Part shown: positions 43,570 through 51,960 of the stretch, piece after piece
Numbering within the stretch: the stretch's first letter is position 1
Layout: the number at the start of each line of letters is the position of its first letter
Translations under genes and position numbers: made by a program
Notes under the pieces: model-generated
Database searches by the model: none
What the model was told of the DNA's origin: nothing
The model's input: the letters and a program-made list of their open reading frames with translations, nothing else
Assembly: GCF_002210295.1 (NCBI RefSeq)
Contig: NZ_MWQH01000001.1
Coordinates: forward strand, 682,001 to 746,000
Length of the DNA stretch: 64,000 bases
From: Fibrobacter sp. UWB5
Lineage (GTDB): Bacteria > Fibrobacterota > Fibrobacteria > Fibrobacterales > Fibrobacteraceae
Reading direction: 5' to 3'

Positions 43570-44538
43570 ATGAACAAAAAACTCATTATTGCTGCGGGTG
43601 CTCTCGCATTTGCTCTGACTGGCTGTGACCAGCTGTGCCAGGGTCCCAAGACCAAGACTGCTTTGGTGACCGACAAGGATAAGTACAGCTATGCTCTCGG
43701 TGCTCATTTCGGTAACCAGGCTCGTTTCCAGTTGGTAACCCGCGACTCTATCGACCTCGACCTCGATCTCTTTATCCAGGCTTTCAAGGAACGCTATAAC
43801 GAAGATTCCGCTCATTTCTTGATGAACGATTCCATCATCTTCCAGACCTTGACCGACCTTTCTCAGGCCCGTCAGGCTGAAAAGAACAAGAAGGACAGCC
43901 TCGCTGCCGAAGCCAACAAGGCCGCTGGCGAAGCATTCCTCGCCCAGAACAAGACTGCCGAAGGCGTCGTGACCACCGAATCTGGCCTCCAGTACAAGGT
44001 GATTACCGAAGGTACGGGTGCAACTCCGGCCGATGGCGACATCGTGAAGGTTCACTACACCGGTACGCTCCTCGACGGCACCAAGTTCGACAGCTCTGTC
44101 GACCGTGGCGAACCGCTTGAATTCCCGATCGGCGCCGTGATTCCGGGTTGGACCGAAATGCTCAAGCTCATGAAGGTGGGCGGCAAGGTCACCGCTTGGA
44201 TCCCGAGCGACCTCGCATACGGTCCGCGTGGCCGTGGCCCGCAGATTCCGGGTAACAGCCTCCTCGTGTTCGAAATGGAATTGATCGATACTCATTCTGC
44301 CGACGCTCCGGCTGCTGAAGCCCCGAAGGCCGAAGCTCCGAAGGCTGAAAAGAAGGCTGCCGCTAAGCCGGCTGCTCCGAAGGCCGAAGCCAAGCCCGCC
44401 GCCGCAAAGCCGGCTGCTGAAGCAAAGCCTGCCGAAGCTGCTAAGCCCGCTGCTGAAGCCCCGAAGGCCGAAGCTAAGCCGGCTGCTGCCGCTCCTGCCG
44501 CCGCTCCCGCTGCAGCTGCACCGGCCGCTGCCAAGTAA
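43570..44538 (+). CDS. FKBP-type peptidyl-prolyl isomerase lipoprotein
   Basis: 322 aa from ATG 43570, preceded by GAGG; the frame is open to 43546 without a Shine-Dalgarno. Lipobox ALTGC with C19. Residues ~38-125 are a helical FkpA/Mip-type dimerisation part (YSYALGAHFGNQ). The FKBP domain (~140-242) contains VKVHYTGTLLDGTKFDSS, FPIGAVIPGWTEML and AYGPRGRGPQIPGNSLLVFEMEL. The last ~75 residues are almost only Ala, Lys, Pro and Glu (repeats like APKAEAKPAA), a flexible tail that could reach peptidoglycan. It folds envelope proteins. Confidence 0.95.
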   Translation: MNKKLIIAAGALAFALTGCDQLCQGPKTKTALVTDKDKYSYALGAHFGNQARFQLVTRDSIDLDLDLFIQAFKERYNEDSAHFLMNDSIIFQTLTDLSQARQAEKNKKDSLAAEANKAAGEAFLAQNKTAEGVVTTESGLQYKVITEGTGATPADGDIVKVHYTGTLLDGTKFDSSVDRGEPLEFPIGAVIPGWTEMLKLMKVGGKVTAWIPSDLAYGPRGRGPQIPGNSLLVFEMELIDTHSADAPAAEAPKAEAPKAEKKAAAKPAAPKAEAKPAAAKPAAEAKPAEAAKPAAEAPKAEAKPAAAAPAAAPAAAAPAAAK

Positions 44539-44561
44539 TCGGTTCAAATAAGAACTTTGAG

Positions 44562-44596
44562 AATCCCCTTGCTTAAACGCGAGGGGATTTTTTCTA
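44562..44596 (+). terminator. Intrinsic terminator after FKBP gene
   Basis: Stem AATCCCCT (44562-44569) / AGGGGATT (44582-44589), 12-base loop, followed by TTTTT. Confidence 0.85.
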
Positions 44597-44622
44597 TTTT
44601 GTACCATCATTTTGAGGTGCAT

Positions 44623-45936
44623 GTGAACCGTTTTTTGCTTGTTGTCTTATCCGCATTTTTCTTGCTTTCCTTGCTTGGCTGTAATGAAGAAGGCAAAATC
44701 CAGAAACTGAAAGATGAAGGCGACAAACTCCGTGCACAAATTGATTCCCTGACTAACGAGATTGAACAGCTGCAAATGCAGCCTGGTAATTGGATTGTGC
44801 ACAACGATACCGTTCGTGCCGGCGATGGCCTTTTCCAGGTGCTTGTCCGCATGCAGATCAACGAACGCGAACGCGGCAAGATTGTGCTTGCCCTCCAGGA
44901 CAGCGCCGAACTTTCCAAACTCCGCGTGGGCCAGGTCTTTTACGCCGCTATAGACTCTTCGGGCAGTGTCCAGCGATTCCGTTATGCCCCGAATCCGGCG
45001 AACATCCACATGCTCAGCCGTACAGAAAACGGTTACGTCTACACCCTCATTCAAAAGCCGGTAACCCGCCGTCAGTCTGTTTTCGAGGGAGCCCTTACCG
45101 AAGGCAGCACCTTGAACGGCACGCTTTTCAAGGTGGGCATTCCCGGCCGCATGGTGGGTATTGTCAGTGGCGTGCTCCAGTGCAAGGTGGCATTCCCCTT
45201 GGCTCGCGCCGGCGACAAGTTCCGCATTTTGCTCGAAGAAACCTTCTACCAGGATTCTATCTGGATTTCGGGCCGAGTCGTTTACGCCGAATTCAACGGC
45301 CGCATCGTGGGACACCATGAAGCTTTCCGTTACGAAGATCCGGATCCGAAAAGTTCCTTTAATGCTCACTATACCGAAAAGGGTGAAGCGCTCGTCTTTG
45401 ATGGCTTGCGTTACCCGCTGGACCGCCTGCATATTACGAGCCCCTTCGGTAGCCGCATTCACCCCATTACGGGCCAGCGCAAAATGCATGCCGGCATTGA
45501 CTACGGTAGCCCCACGGGCACGCCGGTTTATGCCGTTGCCGAAGGTATTGTGACGGTTTCGGGCTTTGACCAGTTTAGCGGTAACAAGATTGCCATTCGC
45601 CACAGGGACCGTTCCGAAAGCTGGTACATGCACCTCTCTGTTCGCGGCGTCAAGGTAGGCTCCAAGGTGGCTGCGCGCCAGTGCATCGGCCGCGTGGGTT
45701 CCACGGGACGAAGCACCGGCCCGCACCTGCATCTGGGTTTCAAGAACGAAAAGGGCAAATGGATCAATCCGGCCTCCAAGACCATGATTGCCGCCCCCAA
45801 GCTGGAAGGGCAGAGGCTTGCTCGCCTCAAGGAACAGGTGGCCGAAATCCGCAAACAAATAGAGGCGACTCTCGCCGCCCCTGCCGTAAAAGCAAACGAC
45901 ACCACCGACGTGATGGTGCGTATGCGTAGTCTGTAA
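44623..45936 (+). CDS. M23-family peptidoglycan endopeptidase lipoprotein
   Basis: 437 aa from GTG 44623, chosen because it opens the signal NRFLLVVLSAFFLLSLLGC (lipid on C20) and follows GAGGT. A coiled coil (~25-55) and a central beta region precede the LytM/M23 domain (~270-400). Zinc ligands lie in GQRKMHAGIDYG (H, D) and GPHLHLGF (H-x-H), with SWYMHLSV contributing a catalytic His. It cuts peptidoglycan cross-links in the periplasm. All ligands are present, so it should be active rather than an EnvC-like activator. Its TAA abuts the TAA of the convergent protease gene as TAATTA. Confidence 0.94.
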   Translation: MNRFLLVVLSAFFLLSLLGCNEEGKIQKLKDEGDKLRAQIDSLTNEIEQLQMQPGNWIVHNDTVRAGDGLFQVLVRMQINERERGKIVLALQDSAELSKLRVGQVFYAAIDSSGSVQRFRYAPNPANIHMLSRTENGYVYTLIQKPVTRRQSVFEGALTEGSTLNGTLFKVGIPGRMVGIVSGVLQCKVAFPLARAGDKFRILLEETFYQDSIWISGRVVYAEFNGRIVGHHEAFRYEDPDPKSSFNAHYTEKGEALVFDGLRYPLDRLHITSPFGSRIHPITGQRKMHAGIDYGSPTGTPVYAVAEGIVTVSGFDQFSGNKIAIRHRDRSESWYMHLSVRGVKVGSKVAARQCIGRVGSTGRSTGPHLHLGFKNEKGKWINPASKTMIAAPKLEGQRLARLKEQVAEIRKQIEATLAAPAVKANDTTDVMVRMRSL

Positions 45937-47361
45937 TTACTTCGCGATTTTATATCTCAGCTTCAGGTCCTTGGCAGTCGGAACTCTGCCAGAGGCTTCG
46001 TGCTCATGTTCTTTAGAGAAGTGGTTGAGCTTTTGCGTTCCGTAGCCGGCTGCGCGAACAAACTGAGCTTCTTTGGCGAGTTCCACGGCCTTGGCCATCT
46101 GTTCGTCCGGATTGTTGATTTCAAAGTCCGGAACGATTCCCAAGTCATGGTAGCTATCCCAGTTCTTGTCGAAGCCTTGCAGGGCCGTCACTAGGGCGAG
46201 ACCTTCTCCGACTTCGGTCTGGATCACGAGTTGTCCGATTCCCTTTCCGTAAGTCAGCTGGCCCACGACCGGAACTTTGCGGTTTGCCGTCAGTGCCGAG
46301 AGCATGGTTTCGGCGCAGCTTGCCGATCCCGTGTCAGCCATAAAGACGTAGTAGCGGTTCTTGCCAATTCCGTCGCGTTCTGCGGTAACGGTAAGTGTAT
46401 CGAATTTCTGGAAATACTTCATGCCTCGGCCATCGGGAATGGAATCGACCGTGGCTTCGATATCGATCACGACGGTGTCGCCAGCAGAAAGCAGTTCTTT
46501 GGCCATGTTGGCGCACTGTTCGGTTTCGCCACCGGGGTTGTCGCGCAAGTCGATGATCGTGGAGGTGGCGCCTTCGGTCTTTTTGAGGGCTGCCACGAAT
46601 TCTCCATAGGAACCGCTGTCGCTAATCGAGGTCACGACAAATTCCTTAATCAGGATTACCGGAATGGAGTCTTGGTAAGTGAGCTTGACGGAGGGTTCGT
46701 TGTATTCGTCGATAGTCACTTTAATGCTAACCGGTTCCGAGTTGCGGGTGACAACGATGTTGATGACATCGTCTTTGTTGCCGGTGCACATGTTTTCGAA
46801 ATTGTATGCCGAAGTAATGTTAAGGCCATCTACTTGGGTCACGATGTCTCCGACCATCAAGCCGGCTTTTTGTGCCGGAGAACCCGGATAAATTTCGGTT
46901 ATAACCAAGTAGCGGGATGTGGAATCCAGCATTTCTTCAACTTCCGCGCCGATGCCTACGATGGATTCGGATTCCAGAATGCTGGAATAAATCTGGTCTG
47001 CGACAAGGGGGTCGAAATAACGGGTGAAGGGGTCGGCCATCTGGTTGTACATGTAGCACACGTCGTAGTAGTCTGCAGAACAGTAACCCTTGGTACGGCT
47101 GTCTTGGCTTGTTCCCTTGTTCAGGTAGACCTTGTAATCGTCGGCCAGTTCGTTACGCATGTGGGCGTAAATGTAGAACAGGTCGAGCATCTCATAATTG
47201 AAATAGAGTTCGGCTTCGTATTCGTTATTGATGTGTTCCATTTCGGGGAACAAGTCGGCCATAATGTCGCGCTCGTCCGACGAGCTGCTTACGGATTGCG
47301 AACAAGCCGAAAATAAAAATGGTATGGCGCCAAAAATGGCGAGTGTCTTTTTCAGTTTCAT
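45937..47361 (-). CDS. S41-family C-terminal processing protease lipoprotein (downstream copy)
   Basis: 474 aa. Lipobox FLFSAC (C20 area). A helical N-terminal part (~35-115), a PDZ domain (~135-215, PGSPAQKAGLMVGDIVTQVDGL) and the S41 catalytic domain (~225-420). The Ser is in GSASCAE and the Lys in TYGKGIG, 25 residues apart as in CtpA/CtpB-type proteases; DNPGGE is conserved. Likely trims or degrades envelope proteins. The ATG directly follows the TAA of its paralogue (TAAATG). Confidence 0.93.
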   Translation of the reverse strand: MKLKKTLAIFGAIPFLFSACSQSVSSSSDERDIMADLFPEMEHINNEYEAELYFNYEMLDLFYIYAHMRNELADDYKVYLNKGTSQDSRTKGYCSADYYDVCYMYNQMADPFTRYFDPLVADQIYSSILESESIVGIGAEVEEMLDSTSRYLVITEIYPGSPAQKAGLMVGDIVTQVDGLNITSAYNFENMCTGNKDDVINIVVTRNSEPVSIKVTIDEYNEPSVKLTYQDSIPVILIKEFVVTSISDSGSYGEFVAALKKTEGATSTIIDLRDNPGGETEQCANMAKELLSAGDTVVIDIEATVDSIPDGRGMKYFQKFDTLTVTAERDGIGKNRYYVFMADTGSASCAETMLSALTANRKVPVVGQLTYGKGIGQLVIQTEVGEGLALVTALQGFDKNWDSYHDLGIVPDFEINNPDEQMAKAVELAKEAQFVRAAGYGTQKLNHFSKEHEHEASGRVPTAKDLKLRYKIAK

Positions 47362-48696
47362 TTATTCCTCTCCTTCTATAATTGCGCCGCCCAAGTCTTT
47401 GTAACGGCGTAAAATCTGTGGCTCGTTTGCATCGGCTGCACTCTTTTTAAAGGCCGTCTTCGAGGAGCCCTTCTTGCCGTATTTGCTTTCGAGTGCGTCA
47501 AAGCCGCATTGCAGCGATGCTTCGGAACAAGGGTAGTCGGGAATGATTCCCTTTTTGTGGTAGGAATTTCCTTTGGGAGTCAGGAACTCCAGATTCGTAA
47601 TGAGCGAAAGTCCCCCGGCCATTGTCTTCCAGGTACTTTGGCCAATTCCCTTGCCGTAGCTGACTGTTCCTGCGATAGGAATTTCTGCGCCTTCTTGGAG
47701 TGCTACCGCAAAGATTTCAGCACAGCTTGCGCTCCCGCCATTCACGAGTGCCACGAATTTCTTTTTCTCGCCGGCGTCGCCCGGCTTGGCGACCACGGTC
47801 ACCTTGTTGTAAAGGGGCGTGCCGTCGCCTGCAAAGCTTCGCCAGGAGCGGGTTGAGATATTGCCCTTTTCCATGAACAAGTCTGCCATCGCGGTACAGT
47901 GATTTACGTGACCGCCCGGGTTCCCTCGCAAGTCAATGAGTCGGGGTGCCGTCGAGTTCCTGGTCGATTCCAGGTAAGTTGTGAGTTCTCCCAGCGTGCC
48001 GTTCTTCTTGTCGACGGTGTTCAGCTTGAATCCGGTAATGGTGATGATTTCGATTCCGTTCAAGGTGTCGACAAATACGGTCGGAGCGTAAACGTCTTCC
48101 TTGGTCAGTTCGTATGTGTTGGTGTCGCCCGCGTAGGCCACCGTGATCGAAATTTCCTTGTTTTGAGTCAGGACAGAATCGTAGATGTTGAATGCACGGT
48201 CGCCAGAAATTTCGACGCCGTTGACATTCAGGATGTTGCCGTAGCGGGGGATGCCTGCCCTGCCTGCCGGGCTTTCGGGATACACGCGGTAAATGACGAG
48301 CGGGTGCTCCATCTGGTTGAACTGCGTGTATTCCATGCCTACGTCGCCCGGTACAATGCTCGTGTTGATATGCGAGATTGCCGCTTCGCTTTTAGACGGC
48401 GGAACGTAACGGGTGTAGGGGTCGGACAGCTTGTTGTAGAGTTCGTTTACCGAATCGCCCTGTTCATCCAGCAGGGGCAGTTCGTCTTCGAACAGGTAAG
48501 TCTTTTGCAAAAGCCAGTAGTTGAACGAATATTCTGTTGGCGCCGGCGTAGAATCCACCGGCTCGAAAAAATCGCTACAGGCAGTGAGGAAGACGAGAAA
48601 AATGAGATGTGGGATGAGGAATGTGAAATGAGCAATTATTGAATTCTCATTAGTTATTTCACATTTCACATTACTCATTATCCTTTCTCCAACCAA
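47362..48696 (-). CDS. S41-family C-terminal processing protease lipoprotein (upstream copy)
   Basis: 444 aa if the first ATG (48696) is used; ATG 48678 is an alternative. PDZ-like domain (~130-200, PESPAGRAGIPRYGNILNVNG), S41 domain with GGSASCAE and SYGKGIG, Ser-Lys spacing 25. Paralogue of the following gene (same order and lengths). The N-terminal ~40 codons are odd: they come from an AT-rich, partly palindromic stretch (48600-48680) whose translation includes the hydrophobic FLIPHLIFLVFLTAC lipoprotein signal. This suggests an intergenic element was recruited as the signal sequence. Confidence 0.9.
   Translation of the reverse strand: MVGERIMSNVKCEITNENSIIAHFTFLIPHLIFLVFLTACSDFFEPVDSTPAPTEYSFNYWLLQKTYLFEDELPLLDEQGDSVNELYNKLSDPYTRYVPPSKSEAAISHINTSIVPGDVGMEYTQFNQMEHPLVIYRVYPESPAGRAGIPRYGNILNVNGVEISGDRAFNIYDSVLTQNKEISITVAYAGDTNTYELTKEDVYAPTVFVDTLNGIEIITITGFKLNTVDKKNGTLGELTTYLESTRNSTAPRLIDLRGNPGGHVNHCTAMADLFMEKGNISTRSWRSFAGDGTPLYNKVTVVAKPGDAGEKKKFVALVNGGSASCAEIFAVALQEGAEIPIAGTVSYGKGIGQSTWKTMAGGLSLITNLEFLTPKGNSYHKKGIIPDYPCSEASLQCGFDALESKYGKKGSSKTAFKKSAADANEPQILRRYKDLGGAIIEGEE
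48600..48680. repeat. Imperfect palindrome overlapping a signal-peptide region
   Basis: GAATGTGAAATGAG (from about 48619) is mirrored by CTCATTAGTTATTTCACATTTC (to about 48667) around a central GAATTC. Short units AATGTGAAATG and TCACATTTC are repeated. It lies at the 5' end of the S41 gene. Confidence 0.65.
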
Positions 48697-48727
48697 TCCT
48701 AACCACAGCCGACTTTTACAGTCTACG

Positions 48728-49480
48728 CTATTGGTCGATGCTCAGACCCTTCTTGTCCAGGAGCACGCGCGGGATTCCGCCTTCCATCGGGTTTTCGACG
48801 ACGGAAATCGTTTCGAGGCTGTCGCATTCGGCGAGGCTTTCGGGGAGCGTGGCGAGCTGGTTTGCGTCGAGGACCAGTTCCTTGAGTTTTTTCAGGTTGC
48901 TGAATTCCGAGGGGATTGCGCCCAGGTTGTTACCCGACACCATCAGGACTTCGAGGGATTCCAGGTGGCCGAGGGTGGCCGGAATGGAAGTCAGGTCGTT
49001 GTTGTCGAGGTAAAGCTTACGGAGCTTTTTCAGCTTGCCGAGGGTAGGAGGCACTTCGGAAAGCATGTTGTCGTGCAGAGAAATCTTGGTGACGTTGGTC
49101 CACTTGCCGACTTCGAGGGTCAGGTCCAAAAGTTGGTTTTTGGCGATATTCACCGTTTCGAGCTTCTCGAGGTTGCCGACGGAATCCGGAAGTTCGGACA
49201 GGCTGTTGTAACCCAGGTACAGGTGTTCAAGATTTGTAAGTTCGCCGATGGTTTCGGGGAGTTCCATCAGGTCGTTTTCGCTCACGGAGAGCTTTTTGAG
49301 CTTTTTCAGCTTGCAAATGTCGTCGGGAAGTTCCACGAGCATGTTACGGTCGAGGATGAGCTCTTCGAGGTCTTCCAGTTCGAAAAGTTCCTGAGGAAGA
49401 ATTCTCAGTTCTTTTTGGGAAAGGTCTAACGAGGTGGCTTTTTCGGCTTTAGCTTTACGAATAATGTCTAACAAGTTCAT
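48728..49480 (-). CDS. Cytoplasmic leucine-rich-repeat protein
   Basis: 250 aa from ATG 49480 (AGGAG eight bases upstream). After a short helical cap (MNLLDIIRKAKAEKATSLDLS) come nine consecutive repeats of exactly 23 residues, pattern L-x-x-L-x-x-L-x-L-x-x-N-x-L-x-x-L/I-P (for instance LKKLRKLYLDNNDLTSIPAT). No signal peptide, lipobox or transmembrane segment and no catalytic partner domain. The regular pattern resembles Shoc2/ROCO-type or bacterial effector LRRs and suggests a protein-binding scaffold. Divergent from the AIPR gene. Confidence 0.9.
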   Translation of the reverse strand: MNLLDIIRKAKAEKATSLDLSQKELRILPQELFELEDLEELILDRNMLVELPDDICKLKKLKKLSVSENDLMELPETIGELTNLEHLYLGYNSLSELPDSVGNLEKLETVNIAKNQLLDLTLEVGKWTNVTKISLHDNMLSEVPPTLGKLKKLRKLYLDNNDLTSIPATLGHLESLEVLMVSGNNLGAIPSEFSNLKKLKELVLDANQLATLPESLAECDSLETISVVENPMEGGIPRVLLDKKGLSIDQ

Positions 49481-49746
49481 GGGAACATCTCCTATAGTGT
49501 AAATCATAGCATTTTTGCCCCGAAAAGATGAAACATTCTACAAAAAAAGCAAAAAAGTATGATTTTTATACAAATGTTCACTATAAATAGGGGCCATTAA
49601 TGAAAAAAAATGAAAAAAATTGTCTTTAAGTTGCTCAAAAGGGTGTTTTGATGCTATTTTTAGGATACAAATATGATAGTAATATATAAGGTGCCCCTGT
49701 TTGCACCCGCATTTTGCTATTGTAAAATAACAAAACTGAGGAAAAA
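49481..49746. other. Divergent promoter region between LRR and AIPR genes
   Basis: AT-rich 266 bases without a gene. On the minus strand TATGAT (49508-49503) lies 22 bases before the LRR start; on the plus strand a TTGATG / TATGAT pair precedes the AIPR gene. Confidence 0.5.
49648..49677 (+). promoter_or_regulatory. Putative sigma-70-like promoter of AIPR gene
   Basis: TTGATG (49648-49653) and TATGAT (49672-49677) with an 18-base spacer. The ATG is about 70 bases further down and has GAGGA in front. Confidence 0.4.
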
Positions 49747-51639
49747 ATGGAATTAACCAAATCGCAGGAACGCCGTCTAGCATTTGTGGCTAGCCTCTTG
49801 AGTCTCAATCCCAACGATCCTACTGACCGAATTAAGGCACTCCGGCATCTAAACCTTGATGAAAACGGCTGCTTCCATGGTTTCCAATACTCCCAAGGCT
49901 TTATGGAATTCTTCATCTTCCTCGATGAAGACACTCCGCTCGAAAAGGTCGTTTCCCACCTCAATTCCGACCTGAAACAGCTCCAGATTGCCGTTTTCCG
50001 TACCAGCGACCCTCCTAATCCGTTCTTCATGTCGCTGCGCGAAGAAGCCGACCCCTGGGCTGTGAACAAGATTTCTGATGACGACGAAGACGAAGATGAT
50101 GATTCTCCGGCTAGTCGTCCGTACATGGAAACGCTCGAAATTACGGTTCTCCGTACCCGTGCGACCCGCGATATTACCGACTCCGAACTGGAACGCACCC
50201 TCAAGGATATGCGCCGCAAGCTCGGTATCTGGAAGAACGAAGTCAAGGCAAAACTCGAAATCATTGCCGAACATGACGATTTGACCCGCGATTTCCGCAG
50301 CGCCGACGACAAGCTCGAAATCGTGATGGATTCCGATCCGTTGCACTTGACCAGCGATCACGGCGAACTGTTCCTCGGTTTCTGCCCGATTCGCACGATT
50401 TTTGACTATCACGTGAACCTCGGTAAGCGTCTCAAGACCAAGCACAACATGGCTATCGTCTCGAGCAACATCCGTACTTACCTCGGCAACCTCACTCACA
50501 CGAACGCTGCCTTGATCGATGCCTTCCAGACCATGGAACGCAATGACGACCAGAACGTGAATGTGGACGACTTCCCGTTCCTGCATAACGGTATGACCCT
50601 TACCGGTGATGACCTGCGCCTCAAGGAACGCGACGGCAAGAAGGTTCTCTATATCGAACGTCCGAAGATTATTAACGGTGCCCAGTCCCTGTTCACCTAC
50701 GAACAGTACGCCAAGAAGAGCAAGAAGCCGGTGAACCCGCAGGTGCTCGTGAAGGTGGTGGTGCCGTATCCTGGTGCCGACAACTTCCTGAACCAGGTGA
50801 CCATGGCCAACAACCGCCAGAACCCGGTGTTCAGCTACCATCTGCGTGCTGCTGACGACCTGCAGTTCTTCATTTGGCAGCGTTACCAGGAAGAAGGCTT
50901 TACCTACGTTTATAAGGATGGCGTGCGCCTCAAGGCACGTACCCGTAAGCTCGAAGTGCGTATGCGCCCCGAACTTGCCAAGACCCTCTTCATGATGGAT
51001 GGCAAGCTCAGCGAATGCCGCTCCAGCGACTGCATTTTTGATAAGGAAACCCTGTACCAGCGCTGCTTCGGCGCGTTCGTGCGTGTGTCTCCGGACAAGG
51101 AACGCGACTTCGTGCGCAAGACCATCGCCTTTACCAAGGCATGGCAGCTCCTTAGCCGCTTGCCGATCAAGATTCGCCGCGTGACCCCGGGTAAGGGCGT
51201 GTCTATCGAAGCGAACGACGATAACCCGCTGACTCGTATCACTTGGAACGGCCGCCTCGAAGACAAGTTTATCTTCCGTAGCGCCGTGAAGGACCTGGTG
51301 GTGGCCCTTGCCCTGAAGCACTGGCTCATCTACGGTGACCCGATCCAGGATTTCGAATGGCTGGTCGAAAACGAACTCAACTTCAACGATTCCATCCTCA
51401 AGTATGCTTCCAAGATTTACACCGAAGACTTGAAGGGTATCCTGATTTCTGAATTCAAGGACAATCCGGCTTACTACGACACCATCACGACGATTGACAA
51501 GGATTCCGGTGAATCCGTGGAACGTCGCCTGTGGAAGGGCTTTGCCAATACCGCCACTTACGACAAGATGATGGATCTTCTGTGCAAGAAGAACCGCACC
51601 TGGGAAAAGTGCCGCGGCGGTATCGAAGTATTCCTTTAA
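49747..51639 (+). CDS. AIPR-family protein (abortive phage infection related)
   Basis: 630 aa. The AIPR core is recognised by RPKIINGAQSLFTYEQY (~305-321), followed by VLVKVVVPYP and VTMANNRQNPV (~350-362), the usual INGxQT...N-x-QNP arrangement. An acidic run (SDDDEDEDDD, ~108-117) lies in the N-terminal part. No transmembrane segment. AIPR proteins were named from lactococcal abortive infection systems and are often next to restriction or other defence genes; here it is monocistronic, flanked by an LRR gene and lipoproteins. A house-keeping role cannot be excluded. Confidence 0.85.
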   Translation: MELTKSQERRLAFVASLLSLNPNDPTDRIKALRHLNLDENGCFHGFQYSQGFMEFFIFLDEDTPLEKVVSHLNSDLKQLQIAVFRTSDPPNPFFMSLREEADPWAVNKISDDDEDEDDDSPASRPYMETLEITVLRTRATRDITDSELERTLKDMRRKLGIWKNEVKAKLEIIAEHDDLTRDFRSADDKLEIVMDSDPLHLTSDHGELFLGFCPIRTIFDYHVNLGKRLKTKHNMAIVSSNIRTYLGNLTHTNAALIDAFQTMERNDDQNVNVDDFPFLHNGMTLTGDDLRLKERDGKKVLYIERPKIINGAQSLFTYEQYAKKSKKPVNPQVLVKVVVPYPGADNFLNQVTMANNRQNPVFSYHLRAADDLQFFIWQRYQEEGFTYVYKDGVRLKARTRKLEVRMRPELAKTLFMMDGKLSECRSSDCIFDKETLYQRCFGAFVRVSPDKERDFVRKTIAFTKAWQLLSRLPIKIRRVTPGKGVSIEANDDNPLTRITWNGRLEDKFIFRSAVKDLVVALALKHWLIYGDPIQDFEWLVENELNFNDSILKYASKIYTEDLKGILISEFKDNPAYYDTITTIDKDSGESVERRLWKGFANTATYDKMMDLLCKKNRTWEKCRGGIEVFL

Positions 51640-51960
51640 TTGGCTTCTTAAAATCTTTGTAAGACTCCGTATTACACGGAGTCTTATTTTTTATGCGACC
51701 AAAGAAATATGAGAACTCCAAAAGGAAAAGTAAGTCTTTGGTCGCCCTTCGTCTCAACAATAAGCTAATGCTTATTGCTTCGACTCGGCAAAATGTAAGA
51801 TGATGTACGACATTGTTTTTGTGTCAGAATTAGGTCTTAGAAAAAGTGCAAAAAGTCGTGACTGGATTAACACGATTTTGAACACTTGTCTGTATATAAA
51901 ACGCTTTGTTCTATTTGATTATATATTTGGGATAGTGAGTCAATTAAGGAGGATTTCACT
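51640..51960. other. Intergenic region with terminator and hairpin
   Basis: 321 bases without a gene. It holds the AIPR terminator (51661-51693), a second hairpin AATAAGC-taat-GCTTATT (51759-51776) without T-run, and the AT-rich leader of the lipoprotein gene with AGGAGGA ahead of ATG 51961. Confidence 0.65.
51661..51693 (+). terminator. Intrinsic terminator after AIPR gene
   Basis: Perfect 10-bp stem AAGACTCCGT (51661-51670) / ACGGAGTCTT (51676-51685), loop ATTAC, then ATTTTTT. Confidence 0.92.

Noticed and set aside
44320-44538. Frameshift producing the Ala/Lys/Pro tail of the FKBP protein
   Set aside because: The tail is long, regular and in frame to the stop codon, and codon use matches the rest of the gene; it reads as a real low-complexity tail.
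51878-51900. Sigma-70 promoter TTGAAC / TATAAA before paralogue 1
   Set aside because: The spacer is only 11 bases, too short for a normal promoter.
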